From Gammaproteobacteria bacterium (GTDB taxonomy: Bacteria > Pseudomonadota > Gammaproteobacteria > Enterobacterales > Kangiellaceae): a stretch of DNA of 51,217 nucleotides. The notes under the pieces are model-generated. The model was not told where the DNA came from and made no database searches. It saw only the letters and a list, made by a program, of their open reading frames with translations. The DNA lies in NCBI GenBank assembly GCA_013373545.1, contig JABXHQ010000024.1, forward strand, positions 1 through 51,217. The letters run 5' to 3'. Both the position numbers and the translations under genes were made by a program. Shown in pieces: positions 9,219 to 15,954 of the stretch (positions within the stretch are counted from its first letter, which is position 1; each line of letters opens with the position of its first letter).

Positions 9219-9514
9219 TAATCGTGGGGGTTTTCGTTAACTTTTTTGATCGCTTTCAGGACTTGACGACGTGCGTATTTGCGCAAGTCTTTCACTTCTT
9301 CCAATAAGTTGGGTCCAGGGTTTTGCTTTTCAAAAAAATTACAAACGTATTTTGCCGGCATATTGTTAAGTGCAATCGCGGCTATATCTTGAATGGTGAC
9401 ATCGGACTGGTTAAAAACAACCTCGCCTTCTGAGATGACTTCATGTATTTGTTCAAACACAATCTCTTCAGACAAGTTTTCCAAGTCATCGTGATAGTAC
9501 TTATCTTTAAACAT
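9218..9514 (-). CDS. ComFB family protein (putative cyclic-dinucleotide receptor)
   Basis: 98 residues starting MFKDKYYHDD, matching the late-competence ComFB family: EEIVFEQIHEVI at the N-terminus, then VTIQDIAAIALNNMPAKYVC, where the conserved run of small and aliphatic residues precedes P/Y. The ATG at 9514 is preceded by GAGGGA at normal spacing. A longer in-frame reading would run into the end of the MBL gene and is unlikely. Bacillus ComFB sits in the comF operon. Cyanobacterial ComFB-domain proteins have been reported as c-di-GMP (and c-di-AMP) receptors, so nucleotide binding is plausible here but inferred. Last base overlaps the next gene. Confidence 0.85.
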   Translation of the reverse strand: MFKDKYYHDDLENLSEEIVFEQIHEVISEGEVVFNQSDVTIQDIAAIALNNMPAKYVCNFFEKQNPGPNLLEEVKDLRKYARRQVLKAIKKVNENPHD

Positions 9515-9578
9515 GCGTATTCCCTCAGTGATTACCATTATTACTGTACACCATGATGGGATTTGCGCAAGAAAAAGC

Positions 9579-10442
9579 TTACTGCCAGCCGCTGAGATCG
9601 CCGTGCGTATCGACCACGCCGTATTTTCCCTTCTCATTTCGTACAACTTTGCCCAGCGCAATGTCAGCGTCATGGGTAAAATACAACCAGCCATCGCGTG
9701 TAACCAAGTCGGCTAACAACTGCGACTTCTCTTCAATCAAATGCTCTGGATAGCGGTCATATCCCATGGTGATCGGTAAATGCACCCAAGGTGCTCCGGG
9801 TATGAGATCAGCGGCAAACACGATGGGCCCTTGCTCACTTTGAATTTCAGTATGCATCATGCCAGGCGTATGCCCATGGCTCCAATGAAAGCGATAGTCA
9901 GACCCAAGCAATGGGCAGTGATCACCACTAACAAGGTGTAACCGTCCACTGTCTTTTAGCAATTGATTTAGTTGCGGTAAAAATGAAGCACGGTCACGAA
10001 AATGTGGAGCATTGGCGCGCTCCCAATGCTCAGCGCCGACTACATATTGAGCGTTTGGAAATAATAAACTGGGTTCTTGCCCTGCTTGATACTGTGAGAG
10101 TAAACCGCCGGCGTGATCGAAGTGCAAATGAGACAACACCACAATATCGATATCTTCATGAGTCAATCCGCGCTGTTGCAGCGAATCGAGTAACACATGC
10201 TCGCTTTCATTGACCCCGTAACGCTCTTTGTATTTAGGCTCAAAAAACGCACCAATGCCGGTTTCAAGTAGAATATTTCGATTCGGTTCTTGAATTAATA
10301 GTGCACGACAACACAAGTCAATTCGATTTAGCTCATCAACAGCAGCCCATTTTGACCACATTGCTTTGGGGGCGTTACCGAACATTGCCCCGCCGTCGAG
10401 TTTTTGGCTATTACCTTTAATCGAAAATAACTTGCGCACCAT
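9579..10442 (-). CDS. MBL-fold metallo-hydrolase (lactonase-like)
   Basis: 287 residues with the metallo-beta-lactamase signature LSHLHFDHAGG (H105, H107, D109, H110), a later His in SHGHTPGM, an Asp in FAADLIPG, and a C-terminal His in YFTHDADIALG. This combination is typical of zinc-dependent quorum-quenching lactonases and related hydrolases (AiiA-like and YtnP-like). Whether the substrate is an acyl-homoserine lactone cannot be told. It starts the minus-strand unit with ComFB and the alpha/beta hydrolase. The 64-base gap to ComFB contains that gene's ribosome site. Confidence 0.9.
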   Translation of the reverse strand: MVRKLFSIKGNSQKLDGGAMFGNAPKAMWSKWAAVDELNRIDLCCRALLIQEPNRNILLETGIGAFFEPKYKERYGVNESEHVLLDSLQQRGLTHEDIDIVVLSHLHFDHAGGLLSQYQAGQEPSLLFPNAQYVVGAEHWERANAPHFRDRASFLPQLNQLLKDSGRLHLVSGDHCPLLGSDYRFHWSHGHTPGMMHTEIQSEQGPIVFAADLIPGAPWVHLPITMGYDRYPEHLIEEKSQLLADLVTRDGWLYFTHDADIALGKVVRNEKGKYGVVDTHGDLSGWQ

Positions 10443-10463
10443 AATTCAATAACCTTTTTTCAG

Positions 10464-11930
10464 CTATGCGTTTTGGACCGCTTCCACTTCGTCCATGGTT
10501 TCAATCTTAAAGTTATACAGCGCATACAAAGCTGAAACGAATGGATTGATTAAATTGAAAAAGCAAAACGGTAAATAAGCAAGTGTCGCCACGCCCAATG
10601 TTCCTGCCATATAAGCACCGCAGGTATTCCAAGGAATTAACGGTGATGTAATAGTCGCTGAATCTTCCAACGTACGTGACAGATTTTTTGGCTTAAGGCG
10701 GCGGCGTTCAAACTCGGCTTTGTACATTCGGCCGGGAAGAACAATGGCAATATACTGATCGCCCGCAACCACATTGATGCCAATACAAGTTCCAATCACC
10801 CAAATAATCAATGAACTCGTCGAGTGAACCATCATTAACGCAGCACTAACCAAACGATTCAGCAATTGGGTTTTTTCTAAAACAGCACCAAAAGTTAATG
10901 CACAAATAATTAACCAAACCGTATTCAGCATTGAACTCATGCCACCACGACTGAGTAAGTCATTTACCGATTCATTTTCGGTAGTAATTTTGAACCCATT
11001 AAATAACGCACGCCACACGGCATCAATACTATTTATAAACGCACTGCGCTCAGGATTCTGGATAAAATTAGCAACCGTTTCAGGCTGTAAAATAATTGCA
11101 AACAGTCCGCCGACTAACGCCCCGGTTAAAATGGTTGGAAACGCAGGAAAACGCTTGATTGCCATGGTAAACACCACTACCAGAGGCACCAATGTCCAAA
11201 TGGAAATATTAAAGTTACCTTGTAAAACTTCGAGTGTTTCATTCAAATTAACATTGCTGTGCGCAGTCGATTGAGTCAGACCAATGATCAGAAAAATGAT
11301 AAGCGCTAATGTAATACTCGGAGTTGTCGTCCAAACCATATGTCGAATATGCGAAAACAATTCGCTACCGGCTACTGCAGGAGCGAGATTGGTCGTATCG
11401 GATAATGGCGACATTTTATCGCCAAAATAAGCACCTGAAATAATCGCACCCGCGGTAATCTCTGGCGACAACCCTAGGCCTATCGCGACACCAATCAAAG
11501 CAACACCAACCGTTCCAGCCGTTGTCCAAGAACTACCAATGCTGACCGAGACCAATGCGCAGATTAAACACGCCGCAAAATAAAAGACCGATGGCTCCAA
11601 TAATTGTAAGCCAAAATAGATCATCGTCGGAACGGTACCACTAAGCAACCATGTTCCAACCAGCGAGCCGACCGCCAATAGAATTAATATGGCGCCAAAT
11701 GCAGAGGAAACACCGTGGACAATGCCCTCTTCAATCATTTTCCAATTGAAACCATTTTTAAAGCCAATCAGCGCGGCAACACCAGCAGCAAGCAATAGCG
11801 CAATTTGATTAGCTCCGTAAGAAGAGTCTGCGCCATACAACTGCACCGATGCAAATAACAACCCAATTAAGAAAGCAATCGGGATAAATGCGTCGAGTAG
11901 TGACGGTTGTTTTTGTTGTGAATTATTCAT
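10464..11930 (-). CDS. nhaC: Na+/H+ antiporter, NhaC family
   Basis: 488 residues, highly hydrophobic with about a dozen membrane helices. The conserved region around IGSSWTTAGTVGVALIG and SGAYFGDKMSPLSDTTNLAP is a hallmark of NhaC. It should exchange internal Na+ for external H+ for pH and sodium homeostasis; some family members instead exchange organic acids. It lies downstream of the NSS transporter in the same direction, separated by a hairpin terminator (11956-11980), so its expression probably depends on read-through or on a promoter I could not identify. Confidence 0.93.
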   Translation of the reverse strand: MNNSQQKQPSLLDAFIPIAFLIGLLFASVQLYGADSSYGANQIALLLAAGVAALIGFKNGFNWKMIEEGIVHGVSSAFGAILILLAVGSLVGTWLLSGTVPTMIYFGLQLLEPSVFYFAACLICALVSVSIGSSWTTAGTVGVALIGVAIGLGLSPEITAGAIISGAYFGDKMSPLSDTTNLAPAVAGSELFSHIRHMVWTTTPSITLALIIFLIIGLTQSTAHSNVNLNETLEVLQGNFNISIWTLVPLVVVFTMAIKRFPAFPTILTGALVGGLFAIILQPETVANFIQNPERSAFINSIDAVWRALFNGFKITTENESVNDLLSRGGMSSMLNTVWLIICALTFGAVLEKTQLLNRLVSAALMMVHSTSSLIIWVIGTCIGINVVAGDQYIAIVLPGRMYKAEFERRRLKPKNLSRTLEDSATITSPLIPWNTCGAYMAGTLGVATLAYLPFCFFNLINPFVSALYALYNFKIETMDEVEAVQNA

Positions 11931-11955
11931 AATAACTTCTTAAAAGCGTAAACAA

Positions 11956-11980
11956 GAAAAAAGAGCACAGCGGCTCTTTT
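11956..11980 (-). terminator. Rho-independent terminator after the NSS transporter
   Basis: On the minus strand the stem AAGAGC/GCTCTT with loop CGCTGT is followed by a run of T. It overlaps the stop codon of the transporter gene and lies 26 bases before the nhaC start, so it would set the ratio between the two genes. Confidence 0.75.
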
Positions 11981-13373
11981 ATCCAAAAATCTTAGTTACC
12001 AAATCGATTCCAACGAAACGATCTAAAATAGTCACAATGGCGATAGTGCCAAGCATCAACGGACAGATATAACTGATTGCAAAATCAATGTACTTCTGCA
12101 ACAAGCTGCCACGAATCGCTTCGTCACCTTGCGCCAGTTCTTCATTAAGATTTTCTTTACGCCAAACCCAAGCGGCAAATACAGCGATTAAGAACCCGCC
12201 TACTGGCAAGAAGGAATCAGCCGCTAGATCTTCTACCAGATCCATAAAGCTAATGGCTTTGTCGTGACCAGGTAAGGTGACAAATTGGCTTAACCAGTCG
12301 ACCGTACCATTCGAAAGCATTGATGGAATTCCAATAATGAAAATTATGGTGGCAATAATCCAAACGGCTTTTTTACGCTCTACACCGTGCTCATCTACTA
12401 CATATGATGTTGGAACTTCTAGCAATGAAACCGTAGAAGTCAACGCGGCAAAGGTCAGTAATAAGAAAAATAACACACCACAAATCATACCAATAACCGG
12501 GCCAAGCGTTTCAAACACACCGGGTAAGGTAACGAAGATTAAACCAGGACCACCATTTGGCTCAATGCCTTGACTAAATACAAATGGGAACATCATAAAG
12601 CCAGCAATAAATGCAATACCAACATCCGCTAAGGTAATGAACGCCCCAGCGCTGACAATATTTTCTTTGCGGTCAAGATAACTACCGTAAGTTATCAGCG
12701 CGCCCATCCCAAGTGATAAAGAGAAGAATGCTTGCCCCAAAGCCGAGTAAATAACATCTCCGGTTAACTTGGAAAAATCTGGCACTAAGTAAAACTCAAC
12801 GCCTGCCATCGCGTTTGGTAGCGTTAATGCATAAATTAACAATCCGAGAATAATCACAAACAAGCTCGGCATTAGGACTTTAGCAGCACGCTCAATACCA
12901 CCACTAACACCGTTTGAAACGATAAATGCGGTAGTGGCCATAAAGATTAAACCATAAATACCAACCGTTAAGGCATCGGCAATAAAGTGGCCGAACTCGC
13001 TGCCAATAGCAAAGTTCCCCATAATCATTTCGATAACATAACCAAACGACCAAGCGGCGACGACGTTATAAAACGATAAAATCAACACACCACTGGCAAG
13101 CCCTAAATAGCCAATAATCGACCAGTTACGAAAGCCAAGTGCTTTAAATGCACCAACTGGATTACGCTGTGTTTTACGTCCAATCGCAATTTCAGTAACC
13201 AAAACTGGGTAACAAAGAATAAAACAAAAGGCGAGGTAAACTAGTACAAATGCAGCACCACCTCCATTACCCACTTCAAACGGAAACTTCCAGATATTCC
13301 CTAAACCGACGGCGGAACCGGCGGCGGCTAAAATGAACCCTAACCTTGTGTTAAATGCTCCTCGAGCGGCCAT
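11979..13373 (-). CDS. Sodium-dependent transporter, NSS/SNF family
   Basis: 464 residues. The N-terminal signature GFILAAAGSAVGLGNIWKFPFEVGNGGG region (about 12-38) carries the unwound-helix Na+/substrate motif of bacterial neurotransmitter:sodium symporters such as LeuT and TnaT. About 12 membrane segments are visible. It likely imports an amino acid with Na+; the substrate is unknown. The gene has an unusually long upstream region whose ends pair with each other (13390-13513), suggesting a structured 5' leader, and it ends in a terminator before nhaC. Confidence 0.93.
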   Translation of the reverse strand: MAARGAFNTRLGFILAAAGSAVGLGNIWKFPFEVGNGGGAAFVLVYLAFCFILCYPVLVTEIAIGRKTQRNPVGAFKALGFRNWSIIGYLGLASGVLILSFYNVVAAWSFGYVIEMIMGNFAIGSEFGHFIADALTVGIYGLIFMATTAFIVSNGVSGGIERAAKVLMPSLFVIILGLLIYALTLPNAMAGVEFYLVPDFSKLTGDVIYSALGQAFFSLSLGMGALITYGSYLDRKENIVSAGAFITLADVGIAFIAGFMMFPFVFSQGIEPNGGPGLIFVTLPGVFETLGPVIGMICGVLFFLLLTFAALTSTVSLLEVPTSYVVDEHGVERKKAVWIIATIIFIIGIPSMLSNGTVDWLSQFVTLPGHDKAISFMDLVEDLAADSFLPVGGFLIAVFAAWVWRKENLNEELAQGDEAIRGSLLQKYIDFAISYICPLMLGTIAIVTILDRFVGIDLVTKIFG

Positions 13374-13388
13374 AATCTTCTTCTCTTA

Positions 13389-13513
13389 ATATCGTTTTGT
13401 GGTGTATCGCTAAGCTACTTCATAACGCTCGCTAGCTGTCACCAACTTCCTATCTGCTGCTGCAATGCAGCACTTAGCCCTAAAATAAAGGACTAATATC
13501 ACCACAAACGATA
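13389..13513 (-). promoter_or_regulatory. Candidate structured 5' leader of the NSS transporter (riboswitch-like)
   Basis: On the minus strand ATCGTTTGTGGTG (13512-13500) pairs with CACCACAAAACGAT (13404-13391): 13 pairs with one bulged base, plus one flanking pair. This long-range stem ends about 17 bases before the ATG, next to the purine-rich ribosome site AAGAGAAGAAG. Inside it are three local hairpins: TTAGTCC/GGGCTAA (13494-13472), GCTGC-ATT-GCAGC (about 13470-13456) and AGCTA/TAGCT (about 13436-13412). A closed multibranch layout of this kind is typical of regulatory RNAs. It does not match the glycine riboswitch consensus. An inverted-repeat protein site is the alternative. Confidence 0.45.
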
Positions 13514-13668
13514 CTAAGATTGCAAGTTACTAATGCCTTGTTCAACACATAACTGACCAGTGATTGCACAGAGTTGAGTAGTAAATAGTCAAACCGATTG
13601 GCAACTGCGCAAAACTTACTCATTCCGAATTGAACGCAAACAAACACGAAACCATCGACAGTGGTCGT

Positions 13669-14724
13669 TTAAGCTAAAACGACTAAATCATTTCGATGCA
13701 TAATCACGGAAAGTTCAGAGTGCTTCGATTGCTCCATAGCCAGTGCAATAGTGGTTGAACTGTGCCGCGAAAAACCCTTGGCAATTACTTTTTGGGTTTC
13801 CAGCTGTTTCACTGCGATGACCTCACGAGCATTAAAGTTGCCACCAATTTCAACCACGCCCGGCAATAATAAAGATGCTGAGCGATGCAACAATGCCTCC
13901 GCAGCGCCTTGATCGATTACCAAGTAACCACTCGCGGCCGAAATGTCGGCCAGCCATTGCCGCCGAGTTGATTGCGCTGATTGGTTCGCGACCACTCGAG
14001 TTCCCTGGTTGACTCGACCATCAATAGTCGCCAATAAGTCGCTATCAACCGCACTGATAACACTATGGATCCCCGCTTTGCTAGCGCTTTGCGCAGCCGC
14101 GATTTTTTCACTCATTCCCCCAGTCCCTGCTTTAGAGCGTGTATCGGCAATGAACTGTTGAATCATCTCGTCGCAATGAGTCACCCGTTCGACAACGCGT
14201 TGATTTGCCGGATAGTCTTGAAACAAGCCACCAACATCCGTCAGCAAAAATAACCATTGTGCCGACATCATTTGCGCAACAATAGCGGCTAAAGCATCAT
14301 TATTATTAAAGCGATAATTATCGGCGGCAAGCAGGTCATTTTCATTAACCACCGGTACTATACCGCCAGCCAATAAGCCACTCAGCTGCTGTGCTGTGCG
14401 CAAAAAGCTTGGCCGTTTTGCCACGTGTTCATAACCAATTAATACTTGTGCTGTAGGGAGTGGTAAAGCGCTTTGCCAAAGCTGCATCAATTCGACTTGA
14501 CCTATACCCGCCAACAATCGACTCGACAGCTCCTTGCTGCTAAGACTATTGACGCGTCTTCCCAGTACTTGGCGACCTAACGCAACGGCCCCTGAGCTAA
14601 CTAAAATGCACTGCATGCCAGCTTGTTGCAAGGTAACAACCTGCTGCGCGATTTGGGCAAAAGCATTTGGCTGATCGACAAGCGCCTGGCTGCCAACCTT
14701 GATGACTACTACGGGGCGTGACAT
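13669..14724 (-). CDS. proB: Glutamate 5-kinase
   Basis: 351 residues, slightly short for the family (about 367). It phosphorylates glutamate, the first step of proline synthesis, and is normally feedback-inhibited by proline. Visible features are the N-terminal kinase strand VVIKVGSQAL, ILVSSGAVALGR, VVNENDLLA, and TRSKAGTGGMSEKI (substrate/ATP site). The C-terminal PUA domain begins near GVVEIGGNFNAREV. proA is not adjacent. AGGAA precedes the ATG. An intrinsic terminator with a preceding competing hairpin and a short Pro-containing reading frame lies immediately upstream (14743-14848), suggesting attenuation. Proline is also an osmolyte in salt-adapted bacteria. Confidence 0.95.
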   Translation of the reverse strand: MSRPVVVIKVGSQALVDQPNAFAQIAQQVVTLQQAGMQCILVSSGAVALGRQVLGRRVNSLSSKELSSRLLAGIGQVELMQLWQSALPLPTAQVLIGYEHVAKRPSFLRTAQQLSGLLAGGIVPVVNENDLLAADNYRFNNNDALAAIVAQMMSAQWLFLLTDVGGLFQDYPANQRVVERVTHCDEMIQQFIADTRSKAGTGGMSEKIAAAQSASKAGIHSVISAVDSDLLATIDGRVNQGTRVVANQSAQSTRRQWLADISAASGYLVIDQGAAEALLHRSASLLLPGVVEIGGNFNAREVIAVKQLETQKVIAKGFSRHSSTTIALAMEQSKHSELSVIMHRNDLVVLA

Positions 14725-14742
14725 AGACCGATTCCTATAAGC

Positions 14743-14770
14743 AAAAAAAAACCCGCAAAAGCGGGTTTCT
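14743..14770 (-). terminator. Intrinsic terminator in the proB leader
   Basis: On the minus strand AAACCCGC-TTTT-GCGGGTTT is followed by an unbroken T run (to 14743). It ends 19 bases before the proB ATG and 133 bases after the DUF4404 stop, so it would stop transcription before proB unless disrupted. The 5' arm ACCCGC (14766-14761) can also pair with GCGGGT at 14796-14791. Confidence 0.8.
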
Positions 14771-14780
14771 CAAAGTTTTA

Positions 14781-14831
14781 GCTACCAGCGACCCGCATCA
14801 ATAGAAGATGATTCGCGGGTGTTGTGGTAGC
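14781..14831 (-). promoter_or_regulatory. Competing hairpin of the candidate proB attenuator
   Basis: On the minus strand GCTACCA (14831-14825) pairs with TGGTAGC (14787-14781), and ACCCGC (14820-14815) with GCGGGT (14796-14791). The GCGGGT arm is equally complementary to the 5' arm of the following terminator, giving the 1:2, 2:3 and 3:4 arrangement of a classical attenuator. The function is inferred; the base pairing is seen directly. Confidence 0.5.
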
Positions 14832-14848
14832 AAGTTACATGTTGTCAT
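14798..14848 (-). CDS. Possible proB leader peptide (16 residues, two prolines)
   Basis: On the minus strand an ATG at 14848 opens a 16-codon frame, MTTCNLLPQHPRIIFY, ending in TGA at 14800-14798. Its codons CCA and CCG (Pro8, Pro11) lie in the 5' arm of the competing hairpin, and its stop sits directly beside the arm that could form an antiterminator. No good ribosome site is visible. A possible promoter (TTGGGA, 18 bases, TACGAT at 14860-14855) would start transcription almost at the ATG. Two prolines is few for an attenuator, so this is a hypothesis. Confidence 0.35.
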   Translation of the reverse strand: MTTCNLLPQHPRIIFY

Positions 14849-14902
14849 AGGCTTATCGTAATCGATGGTAAGCGAATGTCCCAATAACTAAAGGCTATAG
14901 CG

Positions 14903-15172
14903 TTACAGACCCATTCGTGAAAAGAGGTCACTAAGTTTACTTAGCCATTCGGTCAACACTGGATGTTCGGCTTCAAAGTGCTCTGTCACGCTCGCTAAAC
15001 GGTTTAACAGGTACTGATCGGGTTCCGGGACCTTGTCAGGATTAGATAATAGCTCGCGCAACTGATGACGAGCATCACGCACCTCTTGGTTAATTTCTGC
15101 GTCATCAGCTTCCAAGTCAGCAAGCTTACTTTCAAACTCTTGCAAAAGAATAATCAAATCTCGTGAGGCCAT
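14903..15172 (-). CDS. DUF4404 family protein
   Basis: 89 residues, acidic and almost entirely helical, with a heptad-like N-terminal half. It matches small gammaproteobacterial DUF4404 proteins: LRELLSNPDKVPEP in the middle and FEAEHPVLTEWLSKLSDLFSRMGL at the end, the last part probably amphipathic. The function is unknown. It is on the minus strand upstream of proB, but the candidate leader and terminator between them make constant cotranscription unlikely. The start is ATG, with AAAGGGTG upstream as ribosome site. Confidence 0.85.
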   Translation of the reverse strand: MASRDLIILLQEFESKLADLEADDAEINQEVRDARHQLRELLSNPDKVPEPDQYLLNRLASVTEHFEAEHPVLTEWLSKLSDLFSRMGL

Positions 15173-15257
15173 GAAACACCCTTTTGTTAACTTTAATATC
15201 GGATTCTTTTTTAGTTTAGCTCATTCTTTGGTAATTGCAGGTTAGGCATTCGCCCCG

Positions 15258-15752
15258 CTACGGCCGCGCTAACCCTTCTAACCACTCCAACAATAATGCA
15301 CGCTCATAATAAAAGCCATCACGATTAGCTTTGCGCATTTGCGATGCGGTTGGGGTAAAAATCTTTTTCACATTAACCTCTCCGGTTACCGGCTGCGCAC
15401 CTGGCTTGGCTACCCATTGATAATTAAATTCTAGACGCGTAAAGATTGAGTCTTTAAGAATTCTTAATTGGTGGTGGGTCATCGACACACCGTAATCAAC
15501 GTCACCTGCTCGATCGATATCCGTTACCGTAATGGTCAACTCAGCACCTTTGTGGTGCTCGGCTAAATAGTCTTGTGCCGTTTCAATTAACGCGGCAGTT
15601 AAGGCATTTGCTGCTTTTTCCGTTGTGGTTTCTGGGTATTTTAAATCAATAAATCGGTCTGGCTGCTCAAGCGTCAATTTTACTGCCGCCGCTAGCGGGC
15701 CGATAAGGGTGCTTAGAATAATCAAACTGGATATCTTCACTAGGGATCTCAT
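15258..15752 (-). CDS. DUF3016 family protein, probably exported
   Basis: 164 residues starting MRSLVKISS; residues 1-22 form a signal peptide. The DUF3016 body contains DRFIDLKYP early, TVTDIDRAGDVDYG in the middle, and FYYERALLLEWLEG at the end. The family has no assigned function. I chose the ATG at 15752 because AGGAG lies just upstream of it; a TTG five codons earlier would place that ribosome site inside the gene. It stands alone, 85 bases upstream of the DUF4404 gene, with a divergent sensor gene on its other side. Confidence 0.88.
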   Translation of the reverse strand: MRSLVKISSLIILSTLIGPLAAAVKLTLEQPDRFIDLKYPETTTEKAANALTAALIETAQDYLAEHHKGAELTITVTDIDRAGDVDYGVSMTHHQLRILKDSIFTRLEFNYQWVAKPGAQPVTGEVNVKKIFTPTASQMRKANRDGFYYERALLLEWLEGLARP

Positions 15753-15887
15753 AAGTTCTCCTGACAATTACGAAAAGCTACATTCAGCCTTTATGTACTC
15801 TTATTTCCAGTGTAATTGAGGGCCGTTTTGCAGTAAACCCTCCTATCTTATATATACGTAATACTACCTAAATGGATGACATTAGAC

Positions 15888-15916
15888 TTGGGTAGTCAGG
15901 CAAATTGGTTTATCTT
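15888..15916 (+). promoter_or_regulatory. Possible promoter of the TPR sensor gene
   Basis: TTGGGT (15888-15893), 17 bases, then TATCTT (15911-15916) lie about 40 bases before the proposed TTG start. The spacing is ideal; the boxes each deviate by two bases from consensus. Confidence 0.4.
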
Positions 15917-15954
15917 AGTAAACACAATAACAAATTCAGCTGTGGGTTAATCTG

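Noticed and set aside
9515-9694. N-terminal extension of the ComFB gene
   Set aside because: It would overlap the end of the MBL gene, adds residues unlike the family, and a good ribosome site precedes the internal ATG at 9514.
13389-13513. Glycine riboswitch before the NSS transporter
   Set aside because: The conserved glycine-aptamer core sequences are not seen, so only an unspecified structured leader is proposed.
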